Below, in pieces: positions 5,060 through 10,996 of a stretch of 11,863 nt of DNA. The stretch lies in NCBI GenBank assembly GCA_964472605.1, contig CAYYLG010000020.1, forward strand, positions 1 to 11,863. The letters are read 5' to 3'. The position numbers were made by a program, and so were the translations under genes. The notes beneath the pieces were generated by a model that saw only the letters and a program-made list of their open reading frames with translations, did no database searches and was not told where the DNA came from. This DNA comes from JANNXY01 sp964472605. Lineage in GTDB: Bacteria; Patescibacteriota; Minisyncoccia; Phycocordibacterales; CAIZIN01. How positions within the stretch are numbered: the first letter of the stretch is position 1; each line of letters opens with the position of its first letter.

Positions 5060-6607
5060 CTATTTTTTTAATTCATCTATAATAGACTCTTTCCTTGACT
5101 TAGCCTCATCTTCTTTTCTTGTTCTGTGATCTACCCATTGATCTAATATATATTTTAATTTAGTTTTTAATTTAAGATAGAATTTATTTTTTTCATCTTT
5201 TATATCAGACAAAATCTTTTCTACTTGCCATTCACCCCAATTACTTGGTTTAGGTATCATTCCTTCCGTAAGAGTTTCAATAATCTTATCTTGAACTTCA
5301 TTACCAATATCTAACTCTGTCCACGTAGTACAACTAGCTCCAAGTAATTTAGTCTTATATCTGGTTAAATTATATAAATCCATATCTTTAGCTATACTAT
5401 TAAAATCAAGTTCTAATATTAGCCTTGATATCAAATTAACTGCACTTCCATATACTTCAGCAATACAAATCCAATCGATCTTATTTGTATTAGTTATCTG
5501 TCTTATAATATCCCCTTTAAAATACCTATCCTGACTCGCTAAATTAGCAAAATATTCATAAATTTCTTTAGAATCTTTACGCATTAAAACATCATAAAGA
5601 AATTCCCTACCGTATTTTTCCATATATCTATTCCTTATCTTATTTTGTATTCTATTTTTTTGATCCTCTGTAATACCAGAATCATCTCTGAAAGCAAGCT
5701 TAAAATACCTTTCTATATCATCATTATAAATACCATATCCCTTTTCAAAAATTTCGAGTACAACATTCGCAAATTCTGGGTAATTATTTTCATTAGCTAT
5801 TTTTAGACAAACATCGTAATTCCAATTTCCAAATTTAACAAACTCTTCTAAAGTAGCTCTCATAAATTTCGGAAGACCAGATTTTTTCGCTGACAAAATA
5901 ATATCTATCAATTCATCACCTGTATATTTTGTCTTTTTAAATTCTTCAAATAAAGCTAGTTTAGCATTTTCTGCTTCTGCGTTTTCTTGCTCATTTTCTA
6001 ATCTTTCTGCTTCCTCTGCATTTTCCCTCTTCCACACTTCCAAGGCTTCCTCTCTTTTTTGCTTAATTTCTTCATCTAAAAGACTGACTTTTGCTTCAAA
6101 TTCTCTAACTTTTTCAGCAATTTTTTCAAACGCTTTCTCTCTATTGCTTTTTTCTTGTCCTTCAATTTTGCCACCAGTAAATGACAAATCTTCTCCTATA
6201 AGCTCCCTGATTAAATCCTTGAGATCAGCAATTTTATTTACAGATTCCTCAAGATCCTCTCTTTCTTTTCTATAACTTTCTACAGTTCTAGTATGGGACC
6301 ATCTGTTTATGTATGATTCTCGACTTTTTGGATCATTCTTATCATCAAAAAGCGGAGCAAACTTTCTCAATAACTTCTCTGATAGAGTTGGGTTATCAAT
6401 TTCTTTTGTAAGTCTTTCCAAAGAATCTTTAAACTCAGGTAAATGAATAACATTTGCTTCAGCGTATTCTCTGAACAAATCCTTGGAATATGACTGTAGT
6501 TTTTGCACCACATCAACAATACCCAATCTTTCATTTTGAAGATCATTAATCTGAGCATCAATTTCTGCTTTTGTTTTTAATTTAATATTTTCATTTGGGT
6601 TTTCCAT
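5060..6607 (-). CDS. Uncharacterised 515-residue coiled-coil/helical protein
   Basis: I do not recognise this family. The sequence is almost entirely helical and highly charged. Heptad-like segments lie at about 12-50 and 108-138, and a long Glu/Lys-rich coil at about 149-226 includes EAERLENEQENAEAENAK (199-216). From about 228 to 490 there are short aromatic-rich helices resembling α-helical repeats (KSGLPKFMRATLEEFVKFG, NNYPEFANVVLEIFEKG). A charged tail runs from 491 to 515. No nucleotide-binding, nuclease or transmembrane motif is visible, so it is probably a cytoplasmic structural or scaffold-type protein. It is more A+T-rich than the neighbouring core genes. It begins 6 nt after a TAAAAT -10, predicting leaderless mRNA, and its promoter spacer contains eight consecutive G. 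It is followed immediately by a second unknown gene. Confidence 0.85.
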   Translation of the reverse strand: MENPNENIKLKTKAEIDAQINDLQNERLGIVDVVQKLQSYSKDLFREYAEANVIHLPEFKDSLERLTKEIDNPTLSEKLLRKFAPLFDDKNDPKSRESYINRWSHTRTVESYRKEREDLEESVNKIADLKDLIRELIGEDLSFTGGKIEGQEKSNREKAFEKIAEKVREFEAKVSLLDEEIKQKREEALEVWKRENAEEAERLENEQENAEAENAKLALFEEFKKTKYTGDELIDIILSAKKSGLPKFMRATLEEFVKFGNWNYDVCLKIANENNYPEFANVVLEIFEKGYGIYNDDIERYFKLAFRDDSGITEDQKNRIQNKIRNRYMEKYGREFLYDVLMRKDSKEIYEYFANLASQDRYFKGDIIRQITNTNKIDWICIAEVYGSAVNLISRLILELDFNSIAKDMDLYNLTRYKTKLLGASCTTWTELDIGNEVQDKIIETLTEGMIPKPSNWGEWQVEKILSDIKDEKNKFYLKLKTKLKYILDQWVDHRTRKEDEAKSRKESIIDELKK

Positions 6608-6613
6608 TACACC

Positions 6614-6643
6614 ATTTTACCCCCCCCGATTCTATTTATGCAA
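6614..6643 (-). promoter_or_regulatory. Promoter of the coiled-coil cassette with G8 spacer tract
   Basis: On the minus strand TTGCAT (6638-6643) and TAAAAT (6614-6619) are separated by 18 nt, of which the 8 adjoining the -10 are all G (6620-6627). The -10 ends 6 nt before ATG 6607, placing transcription start at or next to the start codon. The -35 is identical to that of rplY. Gain or loss of G would change the spacer from 18 to 17, 19 and so on, and so change promoter strength. Confidence 0.6.
6620..6627. repeat. Homopolymer tract C8/G8 in promoter spacer
   Basis: Eight consecutive C on the plus strand in otherwise A+T-rich intergenic DNA, the only G/C homopolymer of this length in the window. 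It lies wholly between the -35 and -10 of the leftward promoter. Such tracts are prone to slipped-strand length change. They are also prone to sequencing error, so the exact length is uncertain. Confidence 0.85.
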
Positions 6644-6661
6644 GTGGGCTAAACTTACTTT

Positions 6662-6701
6662 ATGACACCTAAATCATCCTATAGGACAATTTAGGTGTCA
6701 T
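6662..6701. promoter_or_regulatory. 40-bp near-perfect palindrome between divergent promoters (candidate operator)
   Basis: Arms ATGACACCTAAAT (6662-6674) and ATTTAGGTGTCAT (6689-6701) match perfectly over 13 bp. The centre contains a second perfect palindrome, TCCTATAGGA (6677-6686), and only the CA/CA pairs between break the symmetry, giving 36 of 40 positions in symmetric pairing. It abuts the -35 of the rightward gene (sharing base 6701) and ends 18 nt from the -35 of the leftward gene. It lies upstream of both predicted start sites and lacks a T-run, so a DNA-level role (repressor operator or recombination site) fits better than a terminator. Confidence 0.7.
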
Positions 6702-6730
6702 TGCTATTTATTTAATAAAGTGGTTATATT
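6701..6730 (+). promoter_or_regulatory. Promoter of the 101-residue gene (TTGCTA-N18-TATATT)
   Basis: TTGCTA (6701-6706) and TATATT (6725-6730) are 18 nt apart, and the -10 ends exactly 6 nt before ATG 6737. The geometry is the same as the divergent promoter on the other strand. The first base of the -35 is the last base of the palindrome, so anything bound to the palindrome would hinder RNA polymerase here. Confidence 0.55.
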
Positions 6731-6736
6731 GGGATT

Positions 6737-7042
6737 ATGAAAATCGTTCTTTCGCAATTTAATCCTGAATGGGTCTTATCTGGCAGAGGTCAGAAACCCA
6801 CTATGCTAAGACTCAAAATGAATGTGACCGGAAGAATTGTGGCAAAATTCAAAGTGGGCCAAGCTGTTGTCGTTACAGACGATAATACAATTATTCCCAA
6901 GGGAAGTATCGGCGGTATTCTTGAAATCTCTGAACCTTACAGGAATGGTTTTACCCAAGATGTGATTAGGGTAAGATTTGAAGGTGATGTGATACATCAA
7001 ATGAAGACTCACGAGCTTAAACCTTTGATTCAAATAAGTTAA
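6737..7042 (+). CDS. Small protein with a predicted SH3-like barrel, unknown function
   Basis: A 101-residue protein. Residues about 38-96 have the pattern of a small SH3/KOW-like β-barrel: FKVGQAVVVTDD, then IPKGSIGGILEI, then VIRVRFEG and a closing HELKPL. This is an alternation of 'entry-strand, PxG turn, GxIxEI, VxF' typical of such barrels in RNA-, DNA- or protein-binding proteins. No named family is assigned. ATG 6737 is favoured because it sits 6 nt past a -10 hexamer. Starts at 6803 or 6818 would keep the barrel and drop about 22-27 residues. It is divergent from the coiled-coil cassette and convergent with the transglycosylase gene (18 nt between stops). Whether it binds the adjacent palindrome is only a guess. 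Confidence 0.7.
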   Translation: MKIVLSQFNPEWVLSGRGQKPTMLRLKMNVTGRIVAKFKVGQAVVVTDDNTIIPKGSIGGILEISEPYRNGFTQDVIRVRFEGDVIHQMKTHELKPLIQIS

Positions 7043-7050
7043 AATTGAAT
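7028..7050. terminator. Weak hairpin between convergent genes
   Basis: ATTCAA (7028-7033) and TTGAAT (7045-7050) can pair around an 11-nt loop overlapping the stop of the 101-residue gene. A short T-run follows at 7058-7062. The stem is short and A/T-rich, so it is at best a weak terminator. No stronger one is visible between the convergent genes. Confidence 0.2.
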
Positions 7051-7060
7051 TGAGGTATTT

Positions 7061-8425
7061 TTAATTATCTTCCAAGACGTCAATCATTGTTTCTTGGATG
7101 TTTTGAGCTTTAGCCATTACCTGGTTTCCATAGAAAGAATTGGCAGGTTTTGCCGCATCACACCTTCTTCCAGAATAATACTTACATGCAGCATCTCTCT
7201 CAGCGCTATATACAGCAATACCTGCGCCCAAATCCCTCATGTAAACAGCGGTAGCCATAAATGCATGTTCAGGGTTCCATGGATCAACCTTGTCAGCATT
7301 AAGTCCGAGTGCTGTACCGATAGAATTCTTAAACAATTCCCATGTTGAAGGGATAAACTGTGATGGCCCCATTCCTCCACCGAAACCTCTTCCTACAAAA
7401 TACTTAGCACCAGGAGGACAAGAAACAGGGGTCATTTTCCAATCCCTTCCAAGCCTCTCTGTGATGGCAAGGAATGGTACAGTATCCCTAGGTGCCTTCA
7501 TTACTTGTTCAAATGGACTACCAGTATTCTTACCTGCACCATCTCCAGTTTCAGAATTGTTAATTAAACAAGATCCAATATTTTTACCTAAATCAGATTC
7601 CTGTGTAAGAATCGCGAGAAGAAAGGCTGGTCTAATACCTGTTTTTGCCGAAGCATTTTTTGCATATTCATAAGCTTTACCAAATGGAATACCCTCTGAC
7701 CCACGAAGCTCGAATAGAGCAGCACGAATCTGGGCAGCCTTCTTCTCTTTGTCTGCAATAATATTTTTGTATCCTGCCTCTTGATTCTTCGATACACCTA
7801 AAAGGGTTTTGGCTTCACCTTGTTTCTTGGCTATCTGTCTCTCCGCGGCCTCTATAGTCTTCTTTGCATCAAGTTCAGCATTCTGCTTTTTCCTTAACTC
7901 TTCCTTCTCGGCAATTGTCTTAACTTTGTTGCCACGAATCTCTTCAAACAATATTTCTAATTCAGATTGAATTCTTGAGTAGTAATCAATATCTTGAAAA
8001 AACTTCGACATATCCTTCTCCGCCAATACAACTTCTATCAAATCAAATGAATCAAGTTCATTGGTTTTTCTGATTAACTGTGCCAAAGATTCCTGACCTT
8101 TTTCTATTCTTGAGTCCAAATAAACTACTGTCTTGTTCTTCTCCTCAATCTCCTTTCCCAGTGCCTGAACAGCAAGTGTCTTAGCTTTGATATTTGTCTT
8201 GGCTTGATTGATCTGAGTTGTGAGTATATTTACATCACGTTCATAAGTAGCACTCTGTTGTTTGAGCTTACCTAACTCAGCATTTAAACCCTTTAATTCC
8301 TCCTCATATTTTTGAAGTTCCTCTCTTAATCTAGCCTCTCTGTGCTCCACACTCTCTGCAAAAACCGAAACAAAACCTGCAGTAACGAGAAATACAGACA
8401 ATATAAAAATACCAAATCTTTTCAT
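7061..8425 (-). CDS. Secreted coiled-coil protein with C-terminal lytic transglycosylase domain
   Basis: The 454-residue protein begins with a signal peptide (residues 1-23, MKRF then a hydrophobic core, with probable cleavage after VFA). A long coiled coil (about 25-240) resembles the N-terminal region of EnvC/PcsB-type murein hydrolase regulators. The C-terminal domain (about 245-440) looks like a lysozyme-fold murein transglycosylase (MltB/SLT type). It has AILTQESDLGKNIG with E276 as probable catalytic acid, then GGGMGPSQFIPSTW (349-362) and DPWNPEHAFMATAVYMRDLGA (in pieces, about 381-401). This class cleaves glycan strands of peptidoglycan to 1,6-anhydro ends. Cys pairs 286/336 and 414/422 would suit an extracytoplasmic enzyme. 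The likely role is wall remodelling or division, with the coil as regulator or anchor. Family assignment beyond lytic transglycosylase is uncertain. A TAAAAT hexamer lies 6 nt before ATG. Confidence 0.88.
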   Translation of the reverse strand: MKRFGIFILSVFLVTAGFVSVFAESVEHREARLREELQKYEEELKGLNAELGKLKQQSATYERDVNILTTQINQAKTNIKAKTLAVQALGKEIEEKNKTVVYLDSRIEKGQESLAQLIRKTNELDSFDLIEVVLAEKDMSKFFQDIDYYSRIQSELEILFEEIRGNKVKTIAEKEELRKKQNAELDAKKTIEAAERQIAKKQGEAKTLLGVSKNQEAGYKNIIADKEKKAAQIRAALFELRGSEGIPFGKAYEYAKNASAKTGIRPAFLLAILTQESDLGKNIGSCLINNSETGDGAGKNTGSPFEQVMKAPRDTVPFLAITERLGRDWKMTPVSCPPGAKYFVGRGFGGGMGPSQFIPSTWELFKNSIGTALGLNADKVDPWNPEHAFMATAVYMRDLGAGIAVYSAERDAACKYYSGRRCDAAKPANSFYGNQVMAKAQNIQETMIDVLEDN

Positions 8426-8431
8426 TGGGTT

Positions 8432-8437
8432 ATTTTA
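8432..8437 (-). promoter_or_regulatory. Possible -10 of a leaderless transglycosylase promoter
   Basis: TAAAAT on the minus strand ends exactly 6 nt before ATG 8425 and lies just past the rplY terminator. The -35 window falls inside the terminator hairpin and shows no TTG-type hexamer. As with prfA, either a -10-dependent promoter or terminator read-through must supply transcription. Confidence 0.4.
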
Positions 8438-8441
8438 ACAT

Positions 8442-8469
8442 AAAATCCCGAGCATTCGCTCGGGATTTT
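8442..8469. terminator. Intrinsic terminator after rplY
   Basis: A perfect 12-bp stem (8442-8453 with 8458-8469) has an ATTC loop, with CCCGAGC/GCTCGGG at the top and AAAA/TTTT at its base. It starts 2 nt past the rplY stop, terminating that gene on the minus strand. Confidence 0.88.
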
Positions 8470-8471
8470 CT

Positions 8472-9122
8472 TTATGCTGCTGGAGTTTCTGCACCCTCTT
8501 CCTCTTTCTTTCCTTTCTTTTCAACCTCGATTGAATCAAGATCAAGAACTGATGGAGCTTCTTCTGTTTCCTCCTTTGGTGGAGTTGCAAGTGCAACTAC
8601 ATCATTAGGATTCACACCATGCTCGAGCTCAACACCATTTGGAAGAACAAGATCAGATACGTGAATTTGATCATCAAATGTAACAAGCTTAGAAATATCT
8701 ACCTTAATGTCATGAGGAAGGTTAGCTGGAGTGGCTTCAACTTCAATTTCATGCATAACCTTAACTAAGGTTCCACCTAGTGCCTTAACGGCATCTGAAA
8801 CTCCAATGAATTCAAGGGGTACCTTAACAGATACTTTCTTACCTTTCTCTAGAATATAGAAATCCACATGAACCAGCTTTCCTGAAACTGGATCCTTTTG
8901 AACATCGTGAATCAATGATTCGTATTCACCATCAGAATCCTTTAGAACAACAACTGAAGACTCACCCGCCTCCTTCCAAACCTTGATAAAATCAGTCTCC
9001 TTAACAGCAATGCAACAAGACTGCTCCTTGGCACCATAGAATACAGCAGGAACAAAACCTGATTTGCGAAGCTCCTTTAAAGGTGCCTTGATATTTCTCT
9101 TTGATACATTAAGTGTAAACAT
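8472..9122 (-). CDS. rplY: Ribosomal protein bL25, long CTC/TL5 type
   Basis: bL25 binds 5S rRNA in the 50S subunit. The N-terminal domain (about 1-90) shows the family pattern: K-x-x-LRKSGFVPAVFYG near residues 16-30, then HDVQKDPVSGKLVHVDFY (about 72-89). It is followed by the CTC-specific β-domain (about 95-180) with VPLEFIGVSDAVK, GGTLVKVMHEIEVEATPANLP and the closing DVVALATPP in order. A low-complexity acidic/Lys tail (about 181-216) ends in PAA. Its 216 residues are normal for the CTC class, whereas E. coli L25 is only the first domain. It has its own promoter 8 nt before ATG and a terminator 2 nt after its stop, so it can act as a single-gene unit, although the dehydrogenase upstream is only 44 nt away. 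Confidence 0.95.
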   Translation of the reverse strand: MFTLNVSKRNIKAPLKELRKSGFVPAVFYGAKEQSCCIAVKETDFIKVWKEAGESSVVVLKDSDGEYESLIHDVQKDPVSGKLVHVDFYILEKGKKVSVKVPLEFIGVSDAVKALGGTLVKVMHEIEVEATPANLPHDIKVDISKLVTFDDQIHVSDLVLPNGVELEHGVNPNDVVALATPPKEETEEAPSVLDLDSIEVEKKGKKEEEGAETPAA

Positions 9123-9130
9123 AGGAGGAT

Positions 9131-9159
9131 ACTTTACCTTAAAAAGATTATGAATGCAA
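9131..9159 (-). promoter_or_regulatory. Promoter for rplY (TTGCAT-N17-TAAAGT)
   Basis: On the minus strand TTGCAT (9154-9159) and TAAAGT (9131-9136) are 17 nt apart, and the -10 is preceded by GG as in the rpsB and rpmE promoters. The -10 ends 8 nt before ATG, so the mRNA would have almost no leader. The bases between are ATCCTCCT, the opposite of a Shine-Dalgarno sequence. Confidence 0.6.
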
Positions 9160-9166
9160 GCTGATA

Positions 9167-10138
9167 TTAAGCCTTCACCGCATTTGGTGGGACACGGCCC
9201 TCTAGAAACTCTATAATGTTATTTCCTGCCATAAATGACATCTCCTGGCGGGTAGACTCAGTCGCTGAAGCTATATGGGGGGTCAAAACAACATTAGAAA
9301 GTTTAGCGAGCCCCCTGGCTAGTTTTGGCTCATTTTCAAAAACATCGAGTCCGGCTCCACGAATAATCTTTTTCTCTAAGGCTTCTACCAAAGCAGCTTC
9401 ATCAATAACTGGGCCACGAGAAGTATTTACCAAGTATGCTGTAGGCTTCATCATTCTAAGTCTATCTGCATTTATGAGGTGACGAGTAGAATCAATAAGT
9501 GGAACATGTATAGAAATAATATCAGCGAACTTAAGCACATCCTCAATTGTAGGAGAAAACTGTGCACCAGTTGAATTCTCAAGCTCCTCATTTCTCTTCA
9601 CATCATAATATGCAATCTTCATATCAAAACCCTTAGCGATTTTTGCAACTCTTGAGCCAATATGCCCTGTCCCTAGAATTCCCAAAGTCTTGCCCTCAAG
9701 GTCTGTACCTAGAAGAAGCATTGGATCCCAACCATTGTACTTACCCTTCTTTATATAATTATCACCTTCAACAATTCTTGAAGTCAGTGCAAGAATCAAT
9801 CCGAAAGTATGCTCAGCCACAGTATCTGTAAGTCCTCCAGGAGTATTTGTAATCATGATTCCGCGAGATTTTGCATCAGCTAGATTAATATTATTGAAAC
9901 CTACAGCATAGTTAGCAAAAATCTTGGCAGTAGGACAAGCATCAAATACTTCTCCGTCAATTGTGTCTGTAAGCAGAGACAATACAGCATCATAAGGTTT
10001 CTTTTTAAGAAATTTAATTAATTCTTTTTTCTCTAGCGGACGATCTTTGGGTGAAATATCAATTTCATATCCCTTTGCTTTTAACATGTTCAATCCCTTG
10101 TCAGGAATATTTCTGGTTACAAATATTTTTTTAGGCAT
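9167..10138 (-). CDS. NAD-dependent D-2-hydroxyacid dehydrogenase (glyoxylate/hydroxypyruvate reductase-like)
   Basis: A 323-residue member of the D-isomer-specific 2-hydroxyacid dehydrogenase family, which interconverts 2-keto acids and D-2-hydroxy acids. It is complete. The substrate-side segment NYAVGFNNI is at about 76-84. The Rossmann motif GTGHIG (156-161) is followed by YYDVKR with D179, which favours NAD(H) over NADP(H). The catalytic set is R241 (NTSRGPVIDE), E270 (DVFENEP) and H288 (LTPHIASAT). Overall similarity is greatest to glyoxylate/hydroxypyruvate reductases, but phosphoglycerate or lactate-type substrates cannot be excluded. An extended -10 (TGCTATAAT) in the 17-nt gap after the upstream membrane-protein gene ends 6 nt before ATG, indicating independent leaderless transcription. 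In a fermentative, reduced metabolism it could regenerate NAD+ (inference). Confidence 0.93.
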   Translation of the reverse strand: MPKKIFVTRNIPDKGLNMLKAKGYEIDISPKDRPLEKKELIKFLKKKPYDAVLSLLTDTIDGEVFDACPTAKIFANYAVGFNNINLADAKSRGIMITNTPGGLTDTVAEHTFGLILALTSRIVEGDNYIKKGKYNGWDPMLLLGTDLEGKTLGILGTGHIGSRVAKIAKGFDMKIAYYDVKRNEELENSTGAQFSPTIEDVLKFADIISIHVPLIDSTRHLINADRLRMMKPTAYLVNTSRGPVIDEAALVEALEKKIIRGAGLDVFENEPKLARGLAKLSNVVLTPHIASATESTRQEMSFMAGNNIIEFLEGRVPPNAVKA

Positions 10139-10144
10139 TGAGAT

Positions 10145-10153
10145 ATTATAGCA
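10145..10153 (-). promoter_or_regulatory. Extended -10 promoter for the dehydrogenase gene
   Basis: TGC-TATAAT on the minus strand is a perfect extended -10, ending exactly 6 nt before ATG 10138. No clear -35 is seen 17-18 nt upstream, which lies in the 3' end of the preceding gene. The same TGCTATAAT nine-mer precedes tsf. Confidence 0.6.
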
Positions 10154-10155
10154 GA

Positions 10156-10995
10156 TTAGTTAATAGACTTATTAGAGCCCCATTTAACTCTGCTTATGCA
10201 ACCTTCCTTTTTATACTGACTTTCAATATATTCACAAATATTCTCATCCCCTCTATCTACAGCATGATACTCATAGCAACCACCCTTATAATCTAAATCT
10301 GAATTATTTGTAATAAGTGAACATATATTCAGATCATTATTTGTCGTTGAAAAATATGTATAACAACTATTTCTATAATTAACACTGGCTATTTCTGAGC
10401 ACTTTTCATAATTACCCTGACTTTTAATTACACGTAACTCGCAATCAATATCCTTTGCTTCTCTACACCCCTCAATACTACCTATTTCTTCAGATTGTTG
10501 AGAGAGAATTTCTCTCCTTTTTTCTTCATCATAATTGAATAATATAATGTTTATATTATTTTGCTTATTAGCCTCTCGCTCAATAGAATCGCAATCAGAA
10601 AATACACAATCAATTACTAGTTCGGGCTTAACCTTTCCATTATGAACAAACAAAAATCCAAGTATAGGAAAAGTAATTATAACAAACATTAATTTCAATT
10701 TATCAATCTGGTCATTTTTTGACTTAAGTAATAACAAATAAAATACTCCAATCAATCCAAGCCATCGGATTAATGGATCAGTAAGGAGAATTCCGAACCA
10801 TGGTGTAAACAAGAGAAACGGCAATGCGAGGCTATTATATATTGCAAGAGCAAAAATAATTCTATAAACAATATCAAATACGATTGTATAAAATAGGGCA
10901 TCCACCAGTCTCCCCAATACACCAGGCGTAAACCATACTTTTGGCTGAGGTTCTACTTGCACTTGTGGCTCAGTAATAGAATTTTGATTTTCCAT
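10156..10995 (-). CDS. Multi-pass membrane protein with cysteine-repeat C-terminal domain, unknown function
   Basis: I do not recognise a named family. The 279-residue protein has a Pro/Gln-rich N-terminus (1-25), then about four hydrophobic segments (roughly 32-52, 55-72, 77-91, 101-118). A polar C-terminal half (about 120-279) carries ten cysteines (130, 135, 177, 185, 199, 211, 225, 240, 254, 266). The last six form three C-x(11-14)-C units with a period of 26-29 residues (…EKCSEIA…NSCYTYF, …NICSLIT…GGCYEY, …NICEYIE…EGCISR). Paired cysteines of this kind suggest a disulfide-stabilised extracytoplasmic repeat. The first hydrophobic region loosely resembles RDD-type membrane proteins, but key residues are not convincing. 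Its ATG follows the aldolase TAG by one base, so it is translationally coupled to that gene. Confidence 0.8.
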   Translation of the reverse strand: MENQNSITEPQVQVEPQPKVWFTPGVLGRLVDALFYTIVFDIVYRIIFALAIYNSLALPFLLFTPWFGILLTDPLIRWLGLIGVFYLLLLKSKNDQIDKLKLMFVIITFPILGFLFVHNGKVKPELVIDCVFSDCDSIEREANKQNNINIILFNYDEEKRREILSQQSEEIGSIEGCREAKDIDCELRVIKSQGNYEKCSEIASVNYRNSCYTYFSTTNNDLNICSLITNNSDLDYKGGCYEYHAVDRGDENICEYIESQYKKEGCISRVKWGSNKSIN

Positions 10996-10996
10996 A

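Noticed and set aside
6662..6701. Palindrome as an intrinsic terminator
   Set aside because: There is no adjacent T-run on either strand, and it lies upstream of both divergent promoters, where no transcript is expected to end.
7094..7673. Plus-strand frames of 84 and 127 codons opposite the transglycosylase gene
   Set aside because: They lie antisense to a conserved enzyme domain, overlap each other, and show no recognisable protein character.
9123..9128. Plus-strand AGGAGG as a ribosome binding site
   Set aside because: The nearest plus-strand ATG (9149) is about 20 nt away and opens no supported gene. The run lies in the minus-strand rplY promoter.
10156..10995. Firm assignment to the RDD membrane-protein family
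   Set aside because: Only a loose GRLVDALF resemblance at the first helix. The expected conserved Arg/Asp pattern is not clearly present.
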